A DNA stretch of 64,000 nucleotides from positions 1 to 64,000 of the forward strand of contig JAKOGH010000168.1 in assembly GCA_024811115.1 (NCBI GenBank), read 5' to 3'. A program made the translations under genes and the position numbers. A model generated the notes under the pieces. It was given only the letters and a program-made list of their open reading frames with translations, did not search any database and was not told where the DNA came from. How positions within the stretch are numbered: position 1 is the first letter of the stretch; each line of letters begins with the position of its first letter. The DNA is from Terana coerulea (lineage: Eukaryota > Basidiomycota > Agaricomycetes > Polyporales > Phanerochaetaceae). Positions 1 to 10,799 of the stretch are shown here, one piece after another.

Positions 1-626
1 CACTTTCATATATCACCTAGAAAATAAGCACCGACGGTCAGAAACTTCTAGCAACCCTGTGCTTGACGCTTATTTGGTGCGTCACCTGCCTTCTCGTTTT
101 AATATCGCAGGAAGTCGTTGGATTGACGTAGTCTCTTTCATTTCAGAGGCTGGAAGCGGCTCAAGGGCGTGCTAGTCAGACGACACCAAATGCGATCGAC
201 CATTCGCCCCTTTCCGATGGATGCTCCTCCATGAAGCGGCTGCACATCGAAGTGATAAAATAGGTGTGCGTTGGGGCAGACGCTGCCAGGAGACTGTTAA
301 CATGCATAGGCATGCATAGGGCCTCACATCGAGCTGGCCCAGGCGCGCTCTCCCGATTTGACACGCGTATGCAGAACCGGTATGAGGTCTCAGCCAGTTG
401 ACTTGTGGCGTAGATACTATCGAGCGGTATTGCCACTCACAACATGTTCATCCAGTAACATTTACATAAATACATCAGTAAGCACATTGGCACGGTCTTA
501 TGCTCAGCATATCTTTCAGTGTGACGCTCCAGAGTCTGGATAGGGCAAAATGAGTGCTGGATCTGATAAATCGGAGTCCAGAATTGGCGTACCGAATCTT
601 CGTTGCTCCTCTATCATCCAGATTCC
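1..626. other. Intergenic left edge
   Basis: No conserved coding region, RNA gene or repeat was recognised here. The stretch lies downstream of the minus-strand gene that ends at 627. The short open frames have no recognisable composition or motif. Confidence 0.4.
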
Positions 627-3179
627 TCAATCCTGTGGGTCAGCAAAGTCACGAATCAATGGCTCATCCTCCTGTAACTCGCCGCGTCCCTCGTCACTAC
701 GGTCGCTCTTCTCTTCGACAGCCCGCCGCTTCATCCTTCCGTAGACCCTCTCGCTCAGCTGTACATCGTACATGCCAGCATCTCTGAGGGATTCCAACGT
801 GGGTACGGTGACGTCGGACAGTTGAGGCTCACTTCCAAACAACCATGCTACCTGCAGAACCCCCACGCCGCCCAAGGCGCCCACTTCTTCGGCTGAAGCA
901 GGTTGTCGCGTCAGAGCAAGCGAGAGGACTAGAAGAAGAACTGAGGCTAGGAAGCCCGCGATTATCTGTACAGGTTGAGATTGGCATAGGAGGCTTATGA
1001 ATGAAGCTCGGAATAGCTGCGTACGGATGCAAGGCTGAGCTACAGAATATAAACAAGTCAGTAGGACACAAGCTTAAGTTTGTAGGCACAAATGACTTAC
1101 GTCCAGGCGGGATCTGACTGTATAGATTGTTATAAGGGCTTCGCCCCATTGCTGATCTGTCGCAGTGCGATTGTCCTCCTTCGACACGTCGGACTGCGCG
1201 GAGATGTTCAAGTTGAGATTGTTCGCTACAATTCCTCAAATAAATGTCCTACTCGTGGACATTTGTTGCAAAGCACTTACCATACCAGTATACCGCAGCA
1301 AAGGCTTTCCCTAGGCTCATATTGAGATCTGCTAGCGAAATGTTGCTAACCGACGTGTTGGCTCCAAATAGTCCGAGGTCTTCCATCATAAAGCTATAGT
1401 CATGTTCGTAGTAGTATGGTCTTGTAAATACAGTATTCAACTATAGAAAGTGATGAACTCACCCTTCGACTACGCTCCACATGGGAGATGTTCCCAACCC
1501 ATCGAAGCGGAGGTCGATGAGTGCCTTCAACGAGGTTCCATTGACTGTTTGAATTGGAGCAGCGGTAACCAAAGCGGTGTCATTGATCTTATGCACGCTC
1601 ATAGTCTCACTTCCCCTCGGTGGTTTGTATTAGGGACAGATTCCCTGTCCGAAACCTGCAGCATCTGCTTGCTTATGAGCATGGAACCCTTTCCATTTCT
1701 ATGCAGAGAAGCAGGACATCGCTCACAGAAAGCAATAGCCCATCCTTGCTATTGGCGGAGCTTATATTTTGAACTCCAGTCCAGTTCTTCCAGAGAAAGC
1801 GATGTTGCTCGTGTTGGGAGACAGGCGCTTGGTTTTCCGCAGAGACGTTCACGGTGATGTTCCGGACTTGTATGTCACACCCAACAATTTGAAGGGCACT
1901 GATCAAGACTAGCAAAATGACAATAATAAGAACACTGCTGAAAACAAAAGGGCCGTGCGGCCTTGCAGACTCACCTCCATTACCGCTTCCATTGGTAATT
2001 GAGATGCCGGATAGATTGTCATATGGCAATTGAAGAGTCTGTGGTACGAACGGCTGCCAGGGTGCTTCAGCCCCAGAGGAGTCAACCAAGGGTACCGTGG
2101 ACATGATGACAAGTGATGATGGCGATCTCACGGCGTCTGCCAGTGTGCCTTCCGGGCAGCGATTATTCAGGCATGTAGTGCCAGTGGCAAGATAAAGTGA
2201 CATAACATCTTACAACGACTCACGTCAGAAACGTTCCAGGAAGGGAAATGAATGTGCCGGGGTACCCACTAGCAAGTGCTCCTGGGCAAGCCACCATATT
2301 TTCTCCGTTATCCATTGACAAACTCCACTGGGCCTCGAGCCGGCCCTTGTCAACTTTCGAGTTAAACTCCGGGTTTTGCGGGACCATACTGCAATCCACC
2401 TCGAACAATGAGGCATTGACAGCTACAACGCCGGAAGCAAAAGGTACGATAGGGATGATGTCGTAGACCATATTATTGGCCAAGCCCAGTGTAGGAAACT
2501 GTCCATAGATTGGCAGAATGCTGTATGCATCAGAAGACTGGCTGGAATTATTGTTTACTTCTCTGCTTCTAACAAGAAAGCATTGTCGCACTCACAAAGG
2601 GATCTGGCTTGTGAAAGCCAGCCTGGCAGGTTCTGTGATTGTTGCTGTAGCATTGTATGGCACAACACGGAATAAGCTCGGTGTTGTTATGTGGAGGACA
2701 AAGACACCTGTCCAATAGAGAGTGATGCTCAAAACTCCCATAAAAGCAGTGGGTTGCCGTTTTTGTCGAAAGAGTGAGAAGACAGCTGACCCAAGACCCA
2801 GCCAAGCTGAGGACTTGTCATGGGTAGCTGTTAATGTTTGACGCGTGCATAACTCCCGTTGAAAGGCCAACTGCTGCGTGAGAAGCTGCAACACCGATAA
2901 ATAGAGCTGGAAATGAGGGCAGTCTTCCTGTCTGAATAACACAGGGTATGTATGACTCACTGCTCCAAGTGTTTGTGACACAATGGTCACAACCAGGGGT
3001 AACCGGATGGTAGCGGCGGTCCCAATATCTGTTGATATGCCGTGCTCGTAGTGTTGAGAGTATACAACGAAGAGACCCGCATGTATGATGGCCAGACCAG
3101 TGTGAGCAACAATGCACAACTTGGCTTTTAGCCCACTATACTTGGACTTCTTGAGAGTTGACGCTATCTTGGCCCTCAA
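627..3179 (-). CDS. HYEH-family membrane protein, copy A (5' end unclear)
   Basis: This is a multi-exon member of the clustered membrane-protein family. Reading N to C, it shows a first helix ending in YSQHYEH (about 3040-3110), a helix plus the conserved block ending SQTLGAV, an exon with helix and the block LTATHDKSSAWLGLGSA (2592-2900), an ectodomain exon with LGLANNMVYDIIPIVPFASG (about 2430-2510), an exon with VIMSTVPLVDSSG, the block LADLNMSLGKAFAAVYWYG (about 1290-1345), and a last helix and tail with VGVLQVAWLFGSEPQLSDV ending at 627. Exons are separated by short GT-AG introns. No function is known; the topology suggests a plasma- or endomembrane protein with a lumenal/external domain. 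Oddity: the first exon has no in-frame ATG. Its open frame starts with TTG at 3179, immediately next to the stop of copy B at 3176. Either a further upstream exon exists or the N-terminus was lost in a tandem fusion. Treat the limits as approximate. Confidence 0.6.
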
Positions 3180-6085
3180 GAGAACCTCAGTATCATGCGA
3201 TCATCTGCAAGTAATTCCTGGGCGTTGTCTGTGGGCCTGGTCGCATTAAGCTCTGTGCCGACTAGAGAGCTCTGCGTTTCTTTATCCCTTATCAGCTCAC
3301 TCATCTGTATGTTGAACATGCCGGCAGCTCTGAGCTTATTCAAGGTGGGTTCAGTCACTGCAGAAAGTCGATGCTCATCCCCGAGCAACCAGGTTGCTTG
3401 CAGAATGCCCCAGCTATCCAACACTTTGTCTTGGTTTGGCCATGGGGGTTGTCGTGCGAGGACGAGAGTGATCATCAGTAGCAAGCCAGATGTCGAGAGA
3501 CCTATAATAAGCTGGAAGAAGGTTAGTTGGCATATATTGTACCACATCCCAACACACAGTTATGTTAGTACGCACCAGTAATATATTCAGCTGCGCAACA
3601 ATGGCAATCAGCATCATCACACTGGGTATGCTGAAGGCCTATGCCCATAGAACTCACGTTTAACCGCACCATTACTGTGGATAACATGATTGATGCCTCA
3701 CCGACCCGCTTTGTGGTGCTGTAGTCTTCATCCGATTGGATATAAGTCCCTGAATGGGGATCACTAAGGTTTTGATTATTTCCTTGCAATGTTCATTTGA
3801 GATCAGCCTTTAAAGCTCAGTAATCAATCTGTATCGCACGCACCGTACCAATAGACAGCCGCCAAGGCACGCCCCTATTAGTAATAGGCAGGGGTTTGCA
3901 AACCCTCCAAGGGTTAAGGGTAAGGGTATGGAGGGTAAGAGTAAGGGTTAAGGAAGATTAACCCTCACTCAGCAGGGGTCTGCATTTAAATGCCAGGCAT
4001 GTTGCTAGAGAGAGCTGCAGGTATCATAAGTACTTTCTATACCAATGCAAGCTACTTAAATAGAAGACTAACATTACAAGTGAATGGGAAAAGCACTTAA
4101 AGCACCATTTTTGGCCTATTTTGGCAAGGGTTTGAAGGGTAATCCTCAACCCCTACCCTTTGTGAGGGTAAGGGTTTTGAAGGGTAAGGGTAAGGGTTGC
4201 CCTCTAAGCATGGAGGGTTTACCCTTGCCAATCACTACGCCCCTATGCTGAGGTTCAGATCCAAAAGTGATATACTGGGATTTGTCTTGTTGGGGTTGAA
4301 GAGATCTAAGTCATTCATCAAGAACCTTTGTGAAATATTCAAGTTAGCTAAGTAGCAAGTACTTGTGGATGGTACAGTGGTCTCACATGTCGAGCACCGT
4401 CCACTCTGATCCAAGTTGACTGCGTCCCCCGTTGGCGCTGTTGGTGGAAAGAAGCGCTTTGAGCATGGAACCTTCAACAACCATTGGTCGACTCGGCTTG
4501 GATATGTTGCTTGTCACAGGCAGCAACCAGCTGTCAAATCCATCAGGACGGGCATGGACTCAGATGCCCCATATGCTATCTGAGGTATAGAAAGCATCTT
4601 ATAGCATAAACTTTTATGTCAGACTGGCAGTTCATAGTCAGAGCGAAGGAGAGCATGCGTACAGAGTGTGACGTGAGGGTCATTGGTATATTTCTCCGGG
4701 AACCAGGTCCAGTTCTTCCACTCCTGAGTCCACATGAGCAGATTGGGAATTTGGTAGCGGCTCCCTGGTTGTAACAGGAATATCTGTTGTGATATTCTGC
4801 ACACGTACATCGCAGACAAGGAGTTGCACTGCGTTGACAAGAACTGTAGAAATCAAATGTTAATACAACCACATGTAGTCAGTAAACCTGTAATAGAGCA
4901 CACACTGCCACAACCAGCGTCACTTGAATCACCAGAACTGGGCTGAATTTCCAGCTGGAGGTATTGCTCAGGAAGTAAAGTCCAGGAGCCTGAACTCCAA
5001 AGGAGTCAAGTATAGGTATAGTTGACACCATTAGGATTGGGGAATTCAAGTCCGGCTCAATGTTAGGTGAAGACACTTGGCATGCAGCCAGTGATGCAGA
5101 GCCTACCACACAAAAGTGAGTGTCCGATAACTAAAAATGTCTCATATCAGCACCTACCGATTTGTGCAGTGAAGCTTGTATTGCTTCCATGCAGATACCA
5201 AGCAGCACTCGGAGGCGGTGATTTCGCCAAGCCAGACGATGGTATGAGAGAACAGTCAACCTCAAAGCGCGAGGTGTTGATTGTTGTGGTACCAAATGAT
5301 GAAGGAATAGAAGGGATTATGTCATAGATCATGTTGTCAGATAGCCCCATCACGGGAAACTGCCCGTATACCGGAAGGATGTCATAAGCTGTGGAAGCTT
5401 GACTGTTACAGAGGTCAGACTGTTTCTGCCAGTTGAATGAGAAGCATGACTAAACATACATGGGAAGATTACTTTGCAAGGCCAACTCTGTCTGTACAAT
5501 GACGGTGATTGTATCATTGTAAGGAGTGACGTGGAACAAGTTGGGTATTGTGATGTGAAGGACAAAAACTCCCACCATGTATATCACAATGGTCGACACA
5601 CCCAATACTGCAGCGCTGTCGCTTGGTTTGTTGCCAAAGAGAGAGCAACGCAGATCCGAGACCTAGCCATGCTGAAGATTTGTCGTGAACAGCCGTTAAA
5701 ACTTGCCGGATTTGTAAGTCCTGACGCAGAGCCAGACGCTGAGCGTAAAGCACCAGCAGGGAAACATAGATCTACAATAATGAAATCAGTAATGAGCACA
5801 GTTAGGTGGGTTGAATCTCACTGTTCCAATTGTCTGTGAGACCACAGTCACAATCAGTGGAAGGCGGAGAGTGGCAGACGTTTCCACGTCGGTAGAGAAA
5901 GCGTGTTCGTAATGGTGTGTGTATACCACGAAAAGGCCAAGATGTATGAGAGGGAGTCCTACGTGAAGCGCCACGCAGATCCAGGCGTCGTAGTCGTACT
6001 TGGTTCTGGTGGCGCTATCGCTCTTTGTCGGAGGCATTGCTACATAGCCAGGGGAGCGTGAGCTGTTGCCACTATCCTCTTGCAT
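3176..6085 (-). pseudogene. HYEH-family membrane protein, copy B, split by a TIR element
   Basis: Second tandem copy with the same exon order as copy A. The start is placed at the ATG at 6083-6085 (MQEDSGNSSRSPG), about 45 residues before the first helix and the motif YTHHYEHAFSTDVETSATL. The middle exons carry LTAVHDKSSAWLGLGSA (about 5640-5700), LSDNMIYDIIPSIPSSFG (about 5290-5345) and VSTIPILDSFGVQAPG. The last exon has a helix and a tail with DSWGILQATWLLGDEHRLS, ending at 3176. In other copies LNLSIG is followed directly by (R/K)ALAAVYW. Here the two halves lie at about 4247-4280 and 3840-3868 and are separated by a 0.36 kb insertion with a target-site duplication. Even if the insertion is removed, one extra G keeps the halves out of frame. 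I therefore call it a broken gene, with two still recognisable halves. Confidence 0.75.
3879..4237. mobile_element. MITE-like TIR insertion in copy B
   Basis: A 359-bp insertion with inverted ends. The left end reads TAGTAATAGGCAGGGG; the right end, reverse complemented, reads TAGTGATTGGCAAGGG. Subterminal AAACCCTCC is shared by both. The 9-bp direct repeat CGCCCCTAT flanks it at 3870-3878 and 4238-4246. The interior has G-rich runs of GGGTAA/GGGTTA type on both sides and no coding capacity. Short TIRs with an 8-9 bp duplication fit non-autonomous hAT or Mutator-like elements; which superfamily is not settled. Confidence 0.75.
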
Positions 6086-7556
6086 GTTGAGCAAGTACTG
6101 GGGAAGGAGATGGAAGAAGACCAGGCAGGCGTACGGGCTTAAATGCACACAGTTTCTCACCGTCGATTGGTAAAACCTATCTCTGTAGTTGTGGTCCGTA
6201 TACTGTTCTGTACTGTAAACAAGCACGTAACGTAAAATCTGCCAGGTGCCGCTGCTACCATCCCCTACATCTGTGATTTCGCAGCTACAATCATGAGATC
6301 CATTTCTCCTTCACAAGAATGATAAAACGTACATGATGATCACTCTGCTATGAGCATTCAAACCACCCTTAAGGGGCTAATCACGGAGAGTCGCGCGAAC
6401 GCGCAACGTTCTGAAAGCTTTGGTCTGTTACATCGCAGTCGCATCCGATGCGACCTACGCCTGCGATGAAAGAACTCAATAATCAGATAGCCGGAAGATA
6501 CAGCGGAATCCTTCTTCCACACCGTGATGGGGCTAAAATCCATTCCCTGATACCGCAAGATGTCAATTCTCACCATTTTGCGGAGATCTCATGCACAGGC
6601 ACCGGCTTAGTATCCAGTCGTTTTCCGACAAGGCTGTGAATTGTTGCATAACCATACAGTCTTGTCTAGAAAGTTTTGCTGCTGCATCAGCGAACCGGCT
6701 GCCGCGAGTGTAGAATGAGATGAACGCACCAACAATACCAGCGTTCTCTCTCGGCCCAGCTGGTAATGGTGGGGTACCCGGGGCGGAGGGCGAGCTAGGA
6801 AGAACGGTCACCTCATACATCAAAGTTTGCCATATTGTCATCCATAGCCCTCGATACGGCCAAGCGCACCTTCTCATAAGTCGCCGAGTTCAGACGAGCG
6901 TTTAAGCTGGCGTAGTAAAGCAGGTCAAGCGCGACCCGGAGACGAGGGTTCCTTGTCTGAGACAAAGTGGCGCAGAGAGATCGAGTATCGCTGTCTGCTT
7001 CTATAAGCTGATATAAGTTGTGTTAACTATGGAGCCGTCTGGCATAGTCATTCATAGGGACAGTTGAAACGACTGAGGAGTCTCCGATATTCGCCTTCAT
7101 GCCGATATTCTAGTGCACTACCTTTACATTATTAAACACAAAATACACTGAAATATCAGTATAAAAATGCCAACTGGAAGTAACCAACAGTATTAGCAAG
7201 ACCCAATCTTCGTAGCGGACGCCTCACCGTAGCTCAGAAAGTGCCCCGTAACTGCCAGTGACAGCCCCTAGATCGTCGTCGTGTGGACAAGAAACTTCCA
7301 ATTCCATATGTGTTCGCGCAAGTTTAGGAAGTAGATGGTTGTTTCTGAACATGTGAGATGAGTACAGCAAGCTTGAGAACTTGAGAGGCGAGCTATGTGC
7401 GCAGTACACCTAAGGCCCGCCACTCAGTACTCCGAGTCCACGCTTGCCCGCGTACGCGTCATTGATGCGATCAGCTGAGTTCGAACCGATGATTCTCTCG
7501 AACCAGCCTGCCTGTCTCGCGTAGACACCGCGCTGCAGGACTCCTGCAGGCCGAGA
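6086..7556. other. Intergenic, no gene seen
   Basis: About 1.5 kb between the start of copy B and the divergent gene at 7557. It contains the promoters of both. Scattered open frames up to about 100 codons have no recognisable features. No repeat was found. Confidence 0.4.
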
Positions 7557-10452
7557 ATGTCGACGGATACCCGGCTTGACAAAGGCAAGCAGCCTCTGTT
7601 CCCTCGAAACGCCTTGATTACACCTTCTGCCTCACCCCCTGTTTTTCGCGCGCCATCCCCCACCTCGCGCCGCAAATCAACCTCCAAGCCACCCCCTTCA
7701 AAACGCGTACGAACGGGCTCGACTTCGTCAGTCGCGACCGAGTCGAATACATCAGGGTCATCTTCGACCCCACAGGCATCTAACCTCGACCCGACACGCG
7801 ACGAGGCATGGCGGGCTTCGTCTCAGAAGCTGCTGAATGTCTGGTCCCAATTGGCAGACAGATACAACGTCCCCTTGGACCAGGACGACATCATCGACCT
7901 GCGGTCCATCAAACTACTCAAAGACCGCGGAGTGACGCGCAAATCCAAGAAGTCCTATCGCATAGGCTACTTTGGTGACCCCACGCCGGACGACGGGGCC
8001 GATGCGTCCAGTGAGGACGGCAACGACGGCGACTACTACAGGGAGGAGGAAGATGAGATTGATTCTCTTCCAAGGAGGGAACCCGCAGAGCCCGAGGTGA
8101 GGATAAAGCTCGAGATGGAGAAGACCGCACGCGTTCTCGAGCCGTTCACCGAGCGGAACCCTGCGGATGCGGATGACCTGAAGGCTTTCCTGGAGGAAGA
8201 GGAGCGGCGGCGGCGGCTTGGTGGAGAAGATGAAGAAGACGAGGATGATGCAGCTGTTGTTGAGTTCCTCGCGTTCGAATCGGACGAAGAAGGTTCGGAC
8301 TGGGTTACGGATGAGGGTGAGCCTGTGGGCCCGAGGAGGAAGGTTCTCGTTGGGACGACCGACCGACCATTGAGCCCGACCGACTCTGACGACGAATTTG
8401 CGCGAGCGGAGGTGGACGACTCACTGCATGTGCCCACAACTCCCCGGGCCCCGTCACGCCAGCCATCCGAGGAAATCATTGACCTAACCACCCCGTCCCC
8501 TTCTCCCCCTTCCTCTCCGGGAATTCCATTATCTCGCTCACGTTCAAGGTCTCGAACTCGTGCTACCCCCTGCGGCCCATTCCGCGGGCCTCCTCAAGCA
8601 AGGTTACTCTTGACGCTTTTGCACCATCTAGAGCTTCGCCGTTACCATCGCCAGCAGTTCAACCCAGGCCTCTCAACCGCAACATCCAACTCCAGACCCC
8701 ACCTCTGTCTTCTCAGTCATCATATACTGCTCAGGCTACTCCCGAAATCAGTTGGGATTCTGAAGCTACCGCTGACACTCCCAGAAGTAGGCCACAGCGG
8801 TCGTTTACACGTGCTAAGTCATCTCCATCGAAGGGAATTCCAAGCACATCGGTTGGCAAGCGGTCTAAATACTCGGAGACAACATCAGATACATTCCCCC
8901 CGGTACAGAGCAACCTTTCCGACCGACTCGTCCCGCGTCAGAAGCCGGCTACTGCAAGTCTTCATACTGCTCGCAGACCGGAAGATGCCATTACGCATAT
9001 ACGGAGTGCGAAACCTTCATATTCTCTGCCGAGCAGTCCAGAAGTGGCACATCCTAATTTGGACGCTCGGGCGCATGTCGAATCCTCACCGTCGACTATC
9101 CAGAACAAAACCAAGGGGAAAACCAAGGCTACTTACGATTCCTCCGATGACGAACCTTTACCGCCTCCCAGGCGAAGGGCAAAGAGTATTGCCCGCGACC
9201 TGCAGCTAGCCAAAGAAGCCGAGCGCCGCGAGCCTCTTGCACGTACCCCCTCTCCTCCCGCCAAGGCTGCGCAAGGCAAAAGGTACCTCTCTGGTACCTC
9301 GAGCCCTCGCAGCCGAGGGCGAAAGCGCAAGCGTTCTACGCCACTTCCTGTCGTGAGCTCCTCTGAAGAGGAGGAGCCACTGTCAACGCGGCACACGCCA
9401 ATACGTAACAGTAAGAAAACGCCGAAAACGCCCTCACCAAGATCTAAGCCCGCACGCGGACGTTCGAAAGGGAGAACTGCACAAGAAGATTACGATGACG
9501 AGTCCGGTGGGTCTCATTTGCTCATTTGGACGAGTTCAGTGTATCCTCATTGCGGCATACGCGAACAGATGCTAGCCGGCGGCTTGCTCCCACGACACGC
9601 GATAGCAGGAGCAAACCGAAGGCCAACTCTCGCTCACGTTCGCGTCCGTCTACTGCACCACCTTTTGCGCATCCACCTTTACCTGGTACATACCGCACGC
9701 AACATTCGACACGCCCAGCGACACAGTACGCGTTGCCATTACCACCTTTGCAAGCCCCAGATGCACAGCACATAGCCCAGGCAGTCCACTACTTGTCTTA
9801 CTATTTTGCAAATACGGGTGCGCCTGGACTGGCTCCACCCGTTGCACAACCGTACCCTCAGTATCCATACCAAGCTCCTTCAGTCCCGCAGACCCCAAAG
9901 CGGCGCCATCGCAATGCAAGACGAGAACCGTCCAGTTCTCCCGCCTCTCCCTCAGAGCCCTCATTGCCGCCGGTCCAGTTCGGCTACGATACGCCGAGAC
10001 ATCAGACACACCTCTACCCATTTACCTTCGATCCAGCGTATTCGTCAGCAACTGAGCCGCCGGCATCCAGCTCGCCCATCCCTTCGCCTGCGTCGTCTCC
10101 CGTTCCACCTACACCTTCAACCCGCAGCAGAGCACGCAGCAGATCGGTGGGTAGACGAGTGTCGTTCAAGCTCGGTCAAAGGGAACGCCCTGCTACACCC
10201 CGGGGCAGAAAACATATCGAGGAGCTGTTCGTGTCTGATAGCGAGGAGGAGGGGAGAGACACAGATGATGAGGTGTACTCGAGAAGACGACATAATAGGG
10301 AGAAGCGGGCTCATCGTGTGCCGGAGGATGACGCAGGGTCCGAGGACGGCGATCCGCCGGTATCTCGATCTCGGGTAGAGCGAGGGCGCACGCCGGGACC
10401 GTCGTCGTCGTCGTCAGGCCGTGGTCGCAGTGTTTCCGTCCGTCGAAAATGA
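7557..10452 (+). CDS. Disordered nuclear protein with Scm3/HJURP-like motif
   Basis: Model: exons 7557-8548, 8599-9506 and 9569-10452, giving 927 residues. Introns of 50 and 62 nt join the three frames without a stop. The first donor (GTCTCG) is weak but is the one that fits both frames. The only ordered-looking part is residues 83-130, with VWSQLADRYNVPLDQDD followed by IIDLRSIKLLKDRGV. This pattern (W..L..RY, acidic, IDLR...L..DRG) resembles the short Scm3/HJURP region that binds CENP-A/H4 in fungi. The rest is Ser/Pro/Arg-rich with acidic tracts, SR repeats and KR-rich nuclear-signal-like stretches (KRKRS about residue 590). If correct, it would deliver the centromeric histone. A basidiomycete-specific nuclear protein of unknown role is the alternative. 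The gene limits are firmer than the function. Confidence 0.6.
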
Positions 10453-10799
10453 AAGAAATGTGCTTCATTGAATTCTTGCATGTACCTGGGCTGTTGCCGC
10501 GAATGAGAGATTATTCTGCCATGTGAGTCGCGTGCGGTCTAGATCTGAGCAATCAGTGCGGGGTATTGGAATGGGCGTCTAGGCGCAATCCACAGCGTCG
10601 AGATTTTGCTCCAATTTTGCCGCAAACAGGAATCAACACCTCATCGCTTTCCTCTCCACCACCACGACTTGTAACGACCCCTACTCAACCTGCACGGTAC
10701 GACATTGTTCTGCGAAGCTTCACTCTTGTTGTACATCTGCTTGGATCTGCTCAACGCTGAGGACGACGTGCGACAAGTCTCCACAATCTTCGAGTCATC
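10453..10799. other. Intergenic: promoter and 5' leader of PP2C gene
   Basis: Contains the 3' end region of the preceding gene and a pyrimidine-rich leader upstream of the phosphatase start. No further gene was seen. Confidence 0.4.

Noticed and set aside
3905..4230. Telomere-like repeats inside copy B
   Set aside because: The runs are mainly GGGTAA with irregular spacing, occur in both orientations and lie inside a TIR element with a target duplication, so they are part of the insert and not an interstitial telomere.
3879..4237. Insertion acting as a normal intron of copy B
   Set aside because: Removing it from GTAG to ATAG leaves GCG GGC GTG CC and does not restore the RALAAVYW frame, so it is not accepted as a working intron without transcript data.
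7480..7502. tRNA-like B box (GTTCGAACC) near 7480
   Set aside because: No matching A box or acceptor stem was found at the proper distance.
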